Of a DNA stretch of 12,863 bases, positions 1 through 9,487 are shown piece after piece. Numbering within the stretch: position 1 is the stretch's first letter; each line of letters begins with the position of its first letter. A program made the translations under genes and the position numbers. Below the pieces are notes generated by a model. The model was given only the letters and a program-made list of their open reading frames with translations. It ran no database searches and was not told where the DNA came from. This DNA comes from Micractinium sp. NFX-FRZ. Taxonomy: Eukaryota; Chlorophyta; Trebouxiophyceae; Chlorellales; Chlorellaceae. The stretch is from contig JAPTJF010000799.1 in the NCBI GenBank assembly GCA_029339195.1, positions 1 through 12,863 on the forward strand. The letters are read 5' to 3'.

Positions 1-642
1 TCCGTCTGGTGCAGGCGGGGCGCAGCGACCGAAACAGCCCTCGGACTCTCGCTAGATTGCGGGCGCGAAGCAGTGGGAGGAGCGCAGCAAGTGGGCGCTG
101 GCTTTCCCAAATACAAGCTGGGGTGGGAGCAGAGAAAGGAAGAAGAGAAGGAAAAACCTAACGGTGTGAGGTGGCGGCAAGATGGAAGTTCAATGCTCAG
201 ATGAAAGGGAGGAGGGGTTATCAGTCCAGTCGGGATGCACCGCTGAAGGCAGCGCCAGCGGGCACATCAGAGCGGTGAACAGGGTTCACGGGGCCGCAGC
301 GGCTTATTCTAGTGTCGTAGATGCGCTTATCATGAAAAGAAGAAGAAGGAGTACACAAGAGGGAGCAGCGGGGGTGTCCAGCAGCAGTCAGGGGGCGGGA
401 GGGGCCATACGGGAGGGAGGCGGGGTATCAATGGCTGTACAGTGGCGTCGGGGCGCCAGGGCGGCGCCCCACATGCGCCAGGGAATCGGGCGCGCATTGC
501 ACGTCAGGCGATCTTCACGAACAGAGTGAAGCAGCGGGGGGCGCCTGAGCGGGCGACGGGGCAGGCATGGGCGGGGTGCAGGGCGCGGCGGCCCGCCAGC
601 CTTCCAGGGCGAAGGCGTGCCGCCTGCCAGCTCAGCTGTGCA
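1..642. other. Gene-free left edge (probable 3' UTR/intergenic)
   Basis: I see no supportable gene here. The open frames of about 115 residues on the plus strand are low-complexity, lack recognisable motifs and are expected by chance at this GC content. The stretch lies downstream of the minus-strand glycosyltransferase, so part of it should be its 3' UTR. No TTACA (the reverse complement of the algal TGTAA poly(A) signal) was found in it. A purine-rich tract sits at about 130-160 and a perfect stem-loop at 450-470. Confidence 0.5.
450..470. repeat. Perfect 8-bp stem, 5-nt loop, past the glycosyltransferase stop
   Basis: GGGGCGCC at 450-457 is followed by a five-base spacer and by its exact reverse complement GGCGCCCC at 463-470. 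It lies 173 bp beyond the stop codon of the minus-strand gene, so it may form a GC-rich hairpin in the 3' UTR. Such stems arise readily by chance in GC-rich DNA, and no function is claimed. Confidence 0.5.
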
Positions 643-3006
643 TCACCGCTCGCGGCTGTATGGGTCCACACCTATGCGCCGCTTCACGGGGATCTGCGGG
701 AAGTGGGGGGGGGTGGGGAGGGAAGGAGAGGGCAGGGCAGGGGCAGGGTGAGCAGCAGCGGCGCGTTGCATTCCACGCACCTGCTGCCTAGCAACTGAAG
801 ATACCCCCCTTGCCGCTGCTGCCGCTGCTGCCTGTCTTGGACGTTTCACAACCGCCGTCGCACAGTGCTGCACCCCCATAACCTGCACCCTGCACAGCTG
901 CTGCCACTTGCCCTTCCCCTGCACCAACCCGCCCTTCCCCTCCCTCCCCTCCCAACCTTGCCCAGGCTATCATTGTTCCCAGCCACCCACCCAACCTTGC
1001 TCAGGCTATCACAGTTCACAGCCACCCACCCAACCTTGGGCAGGCTGTCAATGTTGACCAGCACCCACCTGGATCGTGCTCCTGAACTCCCGGTCGTTCT
1101 GCTCCACCAACGGCACCGCCAGCGCATACACGTTCAGCAGGCCGCGCTGGCACATGTCGCCCAGCACTGCAGGCGGAGGGAGGGGGGCAGGCAGGGGGAG
1201 GGGCGCAGGTGGGCGGCGGCGCTGGGCGGGGGCGTGCACGGCGACGGTCAGCCAGCGGCACAGGCTCGAGCTGGCGGCCTCTCTGTTGCATGCATTTAAC
1301 GACGGGCGTTGCCTGTGGCGGAAGCTCCACTCGCGCTCTCTCGCCTCGCCAACCAACCTACCGCTTGCACCCCCCGCCAACCCTCCACCTCACGCCCCCT
1401 CTCACCCGCGTCGATCTGCTTCTCAATGGGCATGAGGCGGGGGTAGCTGAAGATCTTCTGCAGCCCCCGGCGGTGCACCACGTAGGCGTGGGTGCCGAAG
1501 AAGGAGAGGGCGCGGCGGAAGGCGGGGGCGGAGGGCACCAGCGGGCAGTCGTGGCAGTAGTGCCCCAGCATCATCACATCCCAGTCCTCTGCAGGCGCGG
1601 GGAGGGGGGCAGGGAGGTGAGCCGGGAGGGCAGGGGGTGAGAAGAGAGGCGGCGAGCCAGGGACAAGGCAGGGAGAGAAGGCAGGGAGAGAAGGCAGGGA
1701 AGGGCAGGGCAGTTGACGTGACGGGCCCGCCCACACACACCCTCTCACCCTGCTGAACACATGTGCCGCCAGACATGTGCCGCAAGTCCCTGGCATGACA
1801 GCGACACCTGCCTCGCCTGCCCAACAGCCCACCACCGCCGCCGGCCCCACCTGGGAAGGGCTTGGCGTCGACCAGCGCCGCCAGCATGCCGGCCTCCTCA
1901 AACACGGCGTCATCCTCAAACACAAACGCAAACTGGGCGCCGCTCTTGATGATGTGCTGGTACAGCTGCAGGTGGCTCATGTAGCACCCCACCGAGCCCC
2001 GCGTCAGCTGGTAGTGCTTGGTGCGGTAGCCGCGGCGCTCGGCTGCAGGCAGGAAAGAGGGGGCAGGAGGGGCGGGGCGGGGTGAGAGGTTGAAGACAAC
2101 AGGGGTGTGGGGCAGGCCGGGTTGGAAAAGAGAGCCCAGCGGCGACAGCAAGCATGTTGGCCAGTTGGGTGCACATGGCAGCGCCGTGAGGCAGCCACGG
2201 AAGATGTGCCACCCAGAATAGGCAGGCAACACTGCCAGCCTGCGCCGCAGCCGCCCACCGCCCTGCCGCTCCCCCTTTGTCTCCATGCACCCCTCCCTAA
2301 CACCTCCCCAGCCACTAACCTGCGCCCTCCACCCCACGCACCCTCCCCCGGGTCTGCCACCCACCCAGCCTGCCACATCCCATTCCAATGCCCATGCCAA
2401 ATCATGCCGCGACTCCCTGGCTACTGGCCCCCACCCTGAACGCCCCCCTCTGCCCCCCGGCCCCAGCGCCCCACGCACCGTCCTCCAGGTCTGCCAGCGC
2501 GGAGGCGGACACCAGGCGGGTGGCATCTAGGGCCGACCCGTTGACAGCGGGGAAGCGCACAAAGTTCTTGACCCTGAGGTCGGAGGACTGGCGGGGCGGG
2601 ACAGGGGGGACAGGGACGAGGGGCAGGGGGCAGGGGTGAGCGCACATGGGCGGATCAGGGGACGCCGGCAGCACTGCTGGCGCGCCGGGCCTGCGCTCTT
2701 TGTGCCTCCCTGCACCTCCCTGCAGCCTGCCCAGTGCACTGCCTGGCAGCAGTTGCCCTCACGCCTCTGCTCGTCAGCAACGGCCATGCTACTTCTGCCC
2801 GTCGGCAAGCACCCACTTCTCTTCAAATGTGGCCCCCTCACCTCAAAGTTGCGCTGGAAGGAGGCGAGGCGTGCCGTGGCCCCGTCCATGTTGACGACGT
2901 ACACATCAAAGGGCAGCGCCATGCCCGTGTACTGAAAGTACCTGCAGGGGGGAGCAGGCAGCCAGGTGGTCGTTCAGCACAGGGCAGTCGGTGCACCAAG
3001 AGGAGG

Positions 3007-3043
<37 letters not shown>

Positions 3044-5165
3044 CGTTTTGCGGAAGCGCACTCTAACCATCTGCCGTGGTAGAATGGAGGGCAGTGGGAG
3101 CGGGCAGGTGAGCATGAGGGGTGCAGGCGGGGCACGTGGTAGGGCAGCAGGAGATGGCATGGGCACGGACGGCAGCATTGAAGGGTCCATGTTGAGGGTC
3201 ATGCCATGGGGGCCGCGGTGCGCAATGCATTGCAGCAGCCACCAAACCTAGCAACACGCACAGCAAGGCAGTGCACAACACGATCAACACCAATACCTGC
3301 ACCCTCCCACCCACCAGGCCAGGAATTCCTGCTCCGCTGCTGCCGCCCCCTGGGGCAGCGCGTGGCGCAGCGGCAGCCCCGCGCCGGCGCCGGCGCCACG
3401 CCGCGCCACCTCCTCCCCTGCCCGCTCCCGCTCCCGCTCGCGCCGCAGTATGTCCAGCATGTTTGCCTCTGTGGTGGCGCAGGGCCGCAGGAAGAGGCCG
3501 CCGCCAGCCACCGCGCGCAGCGCCGCGGTGTCGCTGCCGCCCAGCCAGCGCGCCTGGCGAGGGGGAGGGTGCGGGGGAAGGGCGTGGGCAGAGGATGGGG
3601 CAGGGCAGAGGCTGGCTGCCACCATTCCGCGGCCGGCCAGAGCGAGAGCAGTCCCCCAGCAAGCCCCCTTGGAGCAGCGCCTGCCTCCTGCCTGCCCTGT
3701 GCCTCCCCCGCCTCATGGCCCCTGCTCCGCGCTCCCGGCCTCCTGACCTGCACCTGGTCCCACCCCACCTGGTCCCACCCTGCCGCAAAGTCGGTGGGCA
3801 GCGCAAAGAGGCGGGAGATGTCCCCTGTCAGGTAGGCGTGGCTGTCCACCAGCAGCACGGCGTCGTACTGCGTGAGCCCAAAGGCACGCAGCTTCAGCCA
3901 GTTGTGGGAGTCGCGGCTGCAGGCGGGGCGCAGGAGGGTGCAAGGTGAGGGGCAGGGAGGCGGCAGGAGGCCCTTGCAGGAGAAGCAGGGAGCACATACT
4001 GCATGCAGGCACGTGCCCAGGCAGCCGCTGTGGTTTGCCAAAGTCTTGGCCACCCATCGCACTGCTGCCGCCCCGCACCGCCTCCATCCCCGCCCCACGC
4101 ACCCTGCAGAATGCTTACTGCTCCCAGCCCCGTGCTGCCTGCTGCTTGCACTGCTCACTCCCAGCACCAAGCGGCTCCACACCACAGCACAGCAGGCATG
4201 CACACGCACCGCTGCTTGCTGCTGCCCCGCTCCTCTGGGCGCAGCGGCTCCACGTAAATGACGGTCACGTTGAGGTCCATCACGCGCTGCGTGGCGGCAG
4301 CACCCAGCTCGCCCCGCACAAGCATCACCCCCAGGTCTATGCCCGGGTTGGAGCGCCGCACGCTGGCCTCCAGTTGCTGCACGCCACGCGGCAGGGGGAG
4401 GAGTGCAAGAGGGCCTGGTGAGGCACACGGCAGCAGGGCCAGCAGGCTGGGTCGAGCCGGCGGGCGCCGGCGGGAGCGGGCCGACAGGGGGTATAGAGAC
4501 ATGGGTGCGCTTGCGGGATGTGCCACTGGGGGCTGGTAAAGCAAGGTGAATGTGCAAGCGAATGATGCAGCTTTTGCTGACGCTCGCAAGCTGTGGCTCC
4601 CAAGGCGGTCAAACCTGCGTGGAGGGCGGACCAGGCAGCATCATGCAAGGGCAGCAGCCTGGCAGTGCCGCTGGCACCGGCTCACCTGCAGCTGCGTGAT
4701 TTCTCTCTGGCTGCGCACGTGCGTCACCACGGCGTGGCGACCGTGGCTGTTGCGCACGCACTGCTCGCCGATGCAGCAGGCCTGGACGGGGAAGTCGAGG
4801 TCGCGGGTGGGCAGGGGCGGGCCGCCGCGGCCCGCACGGGCCATTGCCAGCGCCTCTTCAAGGCCCACCCGTAGCCGCGGCGTGAACAGGCTGGCCAAGC
4901 TGACGCAGGCCAGCGCCAGGAGCAGCAGCGTCTGCAGGCTGGCCACTCGGCGGCGTGCGCGACGCGGCGCTGCCGCTGCGTGGCGCGCCGCCCCCGCCTC
5001 GCGGAACAGCGCCGCAAGCTGCCCGCTGCTGCCAGCCGCGCCGCCTGACACCAGAAAGATGGGGCCATGTGCGTGCAGCGTGGTGGTGGGACTCAGCGGC
5101 AGGATGAAGTCGGGAGCGCCGGCCTCATCCGGCACCCCGTTGGTGCGCACTGCGCTGACGCCCAT
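643..5165 (-). CDS. GT8-GT25 fusion glycosyltransferase, type II membrane protein, ten exons
   Basis: Ten exons in transcript order: 5165-4686, 4376-4210, 3916-3769, 3553-3315, 2941-2842, 2587-2479, 2042-1851, 1588-1406, 1166-1069, 693-643. All introns are GT-AG, phases agree at every junction, and the joined frame gives 588 residues ending in TGA. The start is the first ATG, with G at -3 and +4. Residues 73-94 form one hydrophobic helix after an Arg-rich stretch (signal anchor), suggesting a lumenal catalytic part in the Golgi or ER. Residues 144-350 read as a glycogenin-like GT8 domain: HAVVTHVRS, SVRRSNPG, NWLKLRAFGLTQYD, then EQEFLAWYF. Its metal motif is DSH (240-242) instead of DXD. Residues 352-572 read as GT25: VYVVNMDG, FPAVNGS, LTRGSVGCYMSH, the EDDA acid motif (457-460), DWDVMMLGH, and a C-terminal EFRSTIQ. 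By family, GT25 enzymes transfer sugars to LPS or collagen; the substrate here is unknown. The last exon is the least certain: it is placed by a good acceptor and matching phase only. Confidence 0.88.
952..1068. repeat. Three 39-bp tandem repeats ending exactly at a 5' splice site
   Basis: Units are 952-990, 991-1029 and 1030-1068, each starting CCAACCTTG on the plus strand. They differ by a handful of substitutions. The array fills the 5' end of intron 9 of the glycosyltransferase, and its right edge coincides with the exon boundary at 1068/1069. Read on the minus strand, every unit begins GTGGGTG, so the donor-site sequence is present three times. Reading through from the true donor meets an in-frame TGA at 1050-1048, so use of the inner copies would truncate the protein shortly after EFRSTIQ. 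Confidence 0.8.
1665..1700. repeat. 13-bp tandem repeat in intron 7
   Basis: About 2.8 copies of the 13-base unit AAGGCAGGGAGAG occur at 1665-1677, 1678-1690 and 1691-1700, inside intron 7 (1589-1850) of the glycosyltransferase gene. It is a purine-rich intronic minisatellite with no evident function. Confidence 0.7.
3006..3043. repeat. (GTT)12 microsatellite in intron 4
   Basis: Twelve GTT units plus GT run without interruption. On the coding (minus) strand this is an AAC/CAA run inside intron 4 (2942-3314) of the glycosyltransferase gene, close to the 3' splice site. It produces spurious poly-Val and poly-Thr reading frames that should not be annotated. It is likely length-polymorphic between strains. 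Confidence 0.95.
3754..3783. repeat. 15-bp direct duplication carrying two in-frame donor sites
   Basis: On the minus strand GGGTGGGACCAGGTG occurs twice back to back. Each copy contains CAG|GTG, giving donors that end exon 3 of the glycosyltransferase at 3769 or at 3754. Because the offset is 15 bases, the second donor only adds five residues (VGWDQ) after GWDQ at about residue 265, with no frame change. Confidence 0.75.
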
Positions 5166-6328
5166 GGCGCCGCCGAGCCGCAAACGTGTCTAGAGCACTC
5201 CCCTGAGCTCGCTTGGGCTGCGACTGAGGCCGGAGGGGCAGAAGCACGGGTCTGTTGAACCAGCAACCTGGCTGACTGCCTGCTGGAGACAAGTGGAACC
5301 GGCTGTGGTCAAGCAGGATGTGCGCGCGACACTGACAATTTGCCTTCGGTAGCATGCAGGTGCACTGAAGTTGCACCGTGGCTTGCCTGCTGCGGGTTCG
5401 CAACGTTGCGTCTGGATCGCACAGATGCCGGAGCTGCCTGCAAGCTGTGCCCGGCATTTTGTATGGATGAACTTGAAGTGAGTCTGAGCGCGGGGCATAG
5501 GCAGAGCTGCGCAAAATGGTTGTCGGCGGGCAGGCGGCACGGCTCCCGTCCAACATGCTCAACAGTGGCGCCGAGTACTCAAGGCCAGTGCTAGCTGGAA
5601 TAGTTCACAGCCCCCGGAACTGCCTGATGCACAACGCACTGTATCATCTGATTTAGAACCTGCCTGGGCAAGCAGGCCATCAACTGCCGGCTGCGGAGGG
5701 CCCGTGCGGAAGCTGGTCCCCCTCCAAAGCGATGTCGTGACATGGGCGGCTCAGACGCAGACGCGCTGTTCTAACGCGCGTCCATGCTCGCCGTTGGGCA
5801 GCGCCAGCCCCATAGCCAGCCTAGATCGCACAGCGCGTGCCCTGCCCTCCTGCTGCGACAGCGGCAGGCTACTCGCGATGTGAGCCGCAGCTGTGGTGGG
5901 CAATGGGTTGTATTTACCGTACAGCCCCTATAAGACCTGGTGCCGTCATTGCAACTAAACGCAGGGCTTCTGGGATGATGTGCATGATGCCAGCTGGCGG
6001 TGAGCGGCGGCCGATGCAAGGGGATTCCACCTGGCTGGCGTGTGCTGCCACGAGAGAAGGACGGCTTCAGAGATGTGCCACGCTCCTCCTTATATCGCAT
6101 CGAGTTGGGTCCCGCTCTGCAGCGGGAAGCTGCGAGGAAGTGCCTGCGCTGGCCAGCCTGGCGCGTGCTGCGCCGCGTTGCTGGACGTCTTCAAGAGGCA
6201 GGCTTTGTGAAGGGAAGACATCAATTTCGAACAGTCTAAAATCACCCGCCCAGCAGCCGCCTGCATCGCAAGCCCACTTCCATCTCCATCTCCAGCGGCG
6301 GCAACTCCTGCAGGCCCCACTCTTCAAC
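5166..6328. other. Divergent intergenic region (shared upstream region)
   Basis: These 1163 bp separate the start of the minus-strand glycosyltransferase from the first plus-strand tandem gene, so both promoters and 5' UTRs should lie here. I find no convincing exon. TATA-like strings for the plus-strand gene are CTATAAGA at 5928-5935 and TATATC at 6091-6096, both weak guesses. The frame of the downstream gene stays open back to 5837, but the intervening peptide has no domain or low-complexity pattern like the paralogues, so I treat it as 5' UTR. Confidence 0.45.
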
Positions 6329-7170
6329 ATGACCGTGCCGGGCAGCGCCCTCAGCGCCGAGGATCAGCTCATCATCACCAGCCGCGTCCCCATGTCTCGC
6401 TACGCGCAGCCAGCAGACGGCTCCGGCCCCCTGCCGCAGCCCGGCGCTGCGGCGTACCCGCCGCCGCCCGCTGCCGCCGGCGGCCCGCCGTCCAGCTTCG
6501 ACGTGGAGGCCCCCGCAGCAGAGAAGTCAGCCCCTGCTGCGGCAAACGTGTACGCAACTCCAGCTGGCTACCCTGCCGGTTACCCAGCGCAGCAGGCAGC
6601 GGCAGGCTACTCTGCGCAGCCGGCGGGGTACCCGGCGGGGTACCCGGCGCAGCCGCAGTACTACCAGCCTGGAGCCACTGTGGTCTACCAGAGCGAAGCC
6701 CAGGCGTGTGGGTGTGGCCCGCAGCTCGCCCTCTTCATCGCTGGCTGGTTCGTCTCCATCTGCTGGTGAGTGGGGCGAGTGGTTGCATGTGCTGGCGCGA
6801 CCCAGTGCTGCTGCTGCTGCTGCTGCTGGTGCCACCACCATCCTGCGGTCTCTTGCAAGGCACAGCACCCTGCATGCAGCGCTCCGCATGCGGCACCCTG
6901 CCCCGTACCCTTGCACTCCCGAGCCCTCACACCTGACCCTCTCCCGAGCCCTCACACCTACACCTCTCCTCTCCCCGCTCCCCGCTCTCCCGCAGGTGGG
7001 TGGGCGCCATCATGTATTGCTGCACCAAGCAGAAGGACCCCCGCGAGCGCTGCGCCTGGATCGCCAACGTCGTCATGTCCCTCATCAGCATTGCCCTGCT
7101 CGTCACCCTCATCATTCTGGTGTCAGTGGGAGCCTTGGACGTGTCGAGGTGCTACGGCTACTACTGCTGA
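6329..7170 (+). CDS. Tandem two-helix membrane protein, copy 1 (L18a-like fold, GYPAGYPAQ-rich)
   Basis: Exons 6329-6765 and 6996-7170 encode 203 residues. The intron (GTGAGT to CCCGCAG) is phase 2 and splits the Trp codon of a CWWVG motif (W146). The start is chosen because its N-terminus (SAEDQLIITSRVP) aligns with the other two copies, and it has A at -3. Residues 1-125 are Pro/Ala-rich, with GYPAGYPAQ repeats at about 80-107. Residues about 131-155 and 170-193 are hydrophobic helices flanking a polar KQKDPRERCAW loop. The order Cys-Gly, helix, W-x-GA, Cys pair, D-x-RE(R/K), second helix resembles the membrane domain of plant '60S ribosomal protein L18a-like' proteins; this is a motif-level match, not a search result. 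The tail CYGYYC is unique to this copy. Function is unknown. Confidence 0.85.
6811..6830. repeat. CTG-rich tract in intron of copy 1
   Basis: An uninterrupted run of CTG triplets lies early in the intron 6766-6995. The introns of the other two copies also have CTG-rich stretches just after the donor, consistent with the introns being homologous. Edges of the tract are approximate. Confidence 0.6.
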
Positions 7171-8011
7171 TGTGGCGGGGCAGCTCCGCCCGTGCCCCCT
7201 GCCAGCACGGCCGCACTGCCCTGCGGGGCAAGGTGCCTCACCAGCGCGGGGTGCTTGCAAGAGATGCTGGTGATTTACCCACATTGTTATCCCAAGAACG
7301 AGATGCAATGCCTAAGTCATCCTCTTATGTTTCCACATGCCTCCCTCAACCTGTGCATGCATGCACTGATACCACCTGCTGTCATGCGCCATGTGATGAT
7401 TCTTCCTCCACACTGTATGTATGCTATGCTGCTGTGATTTCTCTGTGCTCAATGAGATTCACTTAAGTTTGTGATCAGCAAATTCACTATGGCTGGGAGA
7501 AGCGCACAGTGCGCAGTGGCGGTGCCGGGCCAGGGCAGCAGGCGGAGGCAGCGGCCAGAGGCAGCACCAACTAAGAGGGGGGCCCTGGTATAGTGGCATG
7601 GGATAGGAATGTAGGATTGGGAGGAGACTGGCAAGATGCTGGCAATCAAACCCGAAGCTGGAATAACGCGTGCTATGGGCACTTGTGACAAGGTGGCTGT
7701 GGCAGCGCTACCGCCTTGGCAAGTTTGGTACTGCAGACTTGGTGAGAAGGCCTCGCCCATCGACAGGTTCACGCCCTCGTCTACAGCCGTCCTATAGTAA
7801 CATTATGGGGACGGACTTCGAAGCACAACCGACCGCCCCCTCGTTCGTCCACCCACCCAACCCTGCCCACATGCAACCTTCACTGAAGGTTTCATCGCAG
7901 TTCCCTATTCTAGCGGCCTGAACAAACATACCGAACAAACTCCTGCTTCAAGCGCCCCCCCTAGCTCCTTCAACCACAGGTCTGCTACAGCTCCTGGCTG
8001 CACTGCTGACC
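7171..8011. other. Intergenic spacer between copies 1 and 2
   Basis: These 841 bp hold the 3' UTR of copy 1 and the upstream region of copy 2. I found no TGTAA poly(A) signal and no supportable exon; short open frames lack motifs. Its one notable element is the inverted repeat at 7875-7891. Confidence 0.5.
7875..7891. promoter_or_regulatory. Inverted repeat AACCTTC-3 nt-GAAGGTT upstream of copy 2
   Basis: A perfect 7-bp palindromic half-site pair with a 3-base spacer (ACT) lies 120 bp before the ATG of copy 2. Nearly the same element (ACCTTC-3 nt-GAAGGT) lies upstream of copy 3 at 9488-9502. The dyad shape fits a dimeric transcription-factor site, but that is inference. Confidence 0.4.
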
Positions 8012-8863
8012 ATGCAGCCCCTGCTGGGCGACCTCACCCCCGAGGCGCAGCCCCTCATCACCACCCATGCACCCACTTCTCTCAACGCGGAAACACCAGG
8101 CAGCGCCGCCTCTGCATTCCCGGCGCAGGACAGCGGCCCCGCCGGCGCCGGCCTGGCCGCTGGCCTCAACGTGGCGGCAGGAGGTGCCGCTCCCGCCGCT
8201 GACAGCTTGAATGCGGCCCCTGCTGCAGCCCCGGTCGACATAACACCCACCGCCTACCTGACCACCTGCCCGGCAGCACCCCAGCCAGCGGCGGGCTACC
8301 CTGCTAGCCAGCTGCCTGCACACACCTACGTAGACGCCTGCTGCTGGCTGCTGCTGCCTCAGTACTACCAGCTGACGCCAGCAGTGCCAGTGGTGCCGGC
8401 CAGCCACCACGAGGACACCTGCGGCCCACAGCTCATCCTCTTCATCGTCGGCGGGTTCATCCCAGTCTGCTGGTGCGCTGGGGCACTGACTCTCCAGGCG
8501 CCCTGCACCTACTTGCGTTGCCACTGCTGCTGCCCCTGCTGCTGCCGCCGCCGACGGCGTGGGCACACTGCCGCCGCTGGTACACACCCAGTGCGTCCCA
8601 GGTGTCAACCCCGCATTGCATGTGACACTCAGCCTGCAACCACAAATAAGCTCGTTGCCTGCCCGCAAACCTTCACCGTGTCCGCTGCTCTCCCCTCCTC
8701 TCCCTGCAGGTGGGTGGGTGCTGCCCTGTACCTCTGCACCAGCGAGCGAATGCGCAGCAACCCGCGGGAGCATGGCGCCTGGATCGCCAACATGATTATG
8801 GCCTGCGTCAGCACCTTTCTCATTTTGGCGCTGATGCTGGCCGCTGCCGCTGATGGCCACTGA
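8012..8863 (+). CDS. Tandem two-helix membrane protein, copy 2
   Basis: Exons 8012-8472 and 8710-8863 encode 204 residues. The donor GTGCGC and acceptor CCCTGCAG again give a phase-2 intron splitting the first Trp of WWVG (W154). The N-terminus QPLLGDLTPEAQPLIT matches copy 3 closely. A low-complexity Ala/Pro region follows, with one AAGYPAS remnant at about 93-99 and a CCWLLLPQYYQLTP stretch at about 110-123. The membrane module is CGPQLILFIVGGFIPVCW, then WVGAALYLC, NPREHGAWIAN and a second helix ending AAAADGH. The Trp of the GWF motif in the other copies is Gly here. The start has A at -3. The intron is 237 bp, a multiple of three with no in-frame stop, so a retained-intron product of 283 residues is possible; the homology of the spliced form favours splicing. 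Function is unknown. Confidence 0.85.
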   Translation: MQPLLGDLTPEAQPLITTHAPTSLNAETPGSAASAFPAQDSGPAGAGLAAGLNVAAGGAAPAADSLNAAPAAAPVDITPTAYLTTCPAAPQPAAGYPASQLPAHTYVDACCWLLLPQYYQLTPAVPVVPASHHEDTCGPQLILFIVGGFIPVCWCAGALTLQAPCTYLRCHCCCPCCCRRRRRGHTAAAGTHPVRPRCQPRIACDTQPATTNKLVACPQTFTVSAALPSSPCRWVGAALYLCTSERMRSNPREHGAWIANMIMACVSTFLILALMLAAAADGH

Positions 8864-9045
8864 ATCTCTAGAAGCACGTACGGCCTCTGGTCCCAGCCTG
8901 AGGGCGGCCCTGGGGCCCCCGAAGCACACATGTTGCCTGTAGTCTGCTCAAAACCCTGGCTAGGCTCGTCCCTGCGCTGCCTCCTACGCTTGCTGCACCC
9001 CTGAGCATGATGCTGCGCCAATTGGCACAGCTGCTGCCAGCCTGT

Positions 9046-9050
9046 TGTAA
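9046..9050 (+). terminator. Candidate poly(A) signal TGTAA for copy 2
   Basis: TGTAA is the usual poly(A) signal of green algae. It lies 183 bp past the stop codon of copy 2. A second TGTAA is at 9221-9225, so which one is used cannot be decided here. Confidence 0.45.
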
Positions 9051-9487
9051 AGCAGCGCCTGCGGCCATGCCCCCGCCACCTCCTGCACCACAAAGCAAGC
9101 AAAGTTCCGCTACTGTTCTTTACATTGATAGCAGCAGCAGCTCCGTCCGTGCGGTGGGGTAAGGGTGCTGGCGCGCTTTGCTTTGAGCCATGCAAAGAGA
9201 GGCCCGTCTTAAATGACTCTTGTAACACTCTTAATGCAGTTGTATATGCATATCTGATACGTACAAAGAAATGGAGTGCACGCCCCTTGGGGTGCGCATC
9301 GCAGCTGCAGCAGTCAGACTCATCACCTTCGGAGGTACCGGTGATGGCGGCAGCGGCGGTGGTACCGCTCGTGTACCGCCGCGGGCTGTCCCAGATGCAT
9401 TCACGTTTGTTACCTTCTCTCAGGGTGCAAATATCGACATCTCGTTCCATCAAGAATCCAGCTCCCGCTCCTGCCGCCACAGAGCAA

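Noticed and set aside
182..798. Plus-strand open frames at the left edge.
   Set aside because: They are low-complexity, lack motifs and partly overlap the last exon of the glycosyltransferase in antisense.
788..895. Possible extra exon of the glycosyltransferase inside intron 9, giving a Gly/Ser-rich C-terminus ending GGIFSC.
   Set aside because: The acceptor is weaker and the peptide is low-complexity. The exon at 643-693 has a better pyrimidine tract and a more protein-like sequence. It cannot be fully excluded.
1423..2526. Uninterrupted 367-residue minus-strand open frame.
   Set aside because: Only its part at 1851-2042 is conserved GT25 sequence. The rest is intron or out-of-frame exon.
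2991..3251. Poly-Val open frame and its poly-Thr antisense frame.
   Set aside because: Both come from the intronic (GTT)12 microsatellite.
3199..4557. Uninterrupted 452-residue minus-strand open frame.
   Set aside because: It contains one true exon (3769-3916) and otherwise reads through introns or through other exons out of frame. The phase-consistent spliced model explains the conserved motifs.
5165..5183. Earlier TTG start for the glycosyltransferase.
   Set aside because: Nuclear genes start at ATG, and the ATG at 5165 has a good context.
5837..6328. 164-codon in-frame extension upstream of copy 1.
   Set aside because: It has no motif and no counterpart in copies 2 and 3, whose N-termini align with the chosen ATG at 6329.
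7875..7891. Reading the inverted repeat as a heat-shock element.
   Set aside because: Heat-shock elements have TTC and GAA two bases apart and usually three units. Here the spacing is three bases with only two units.
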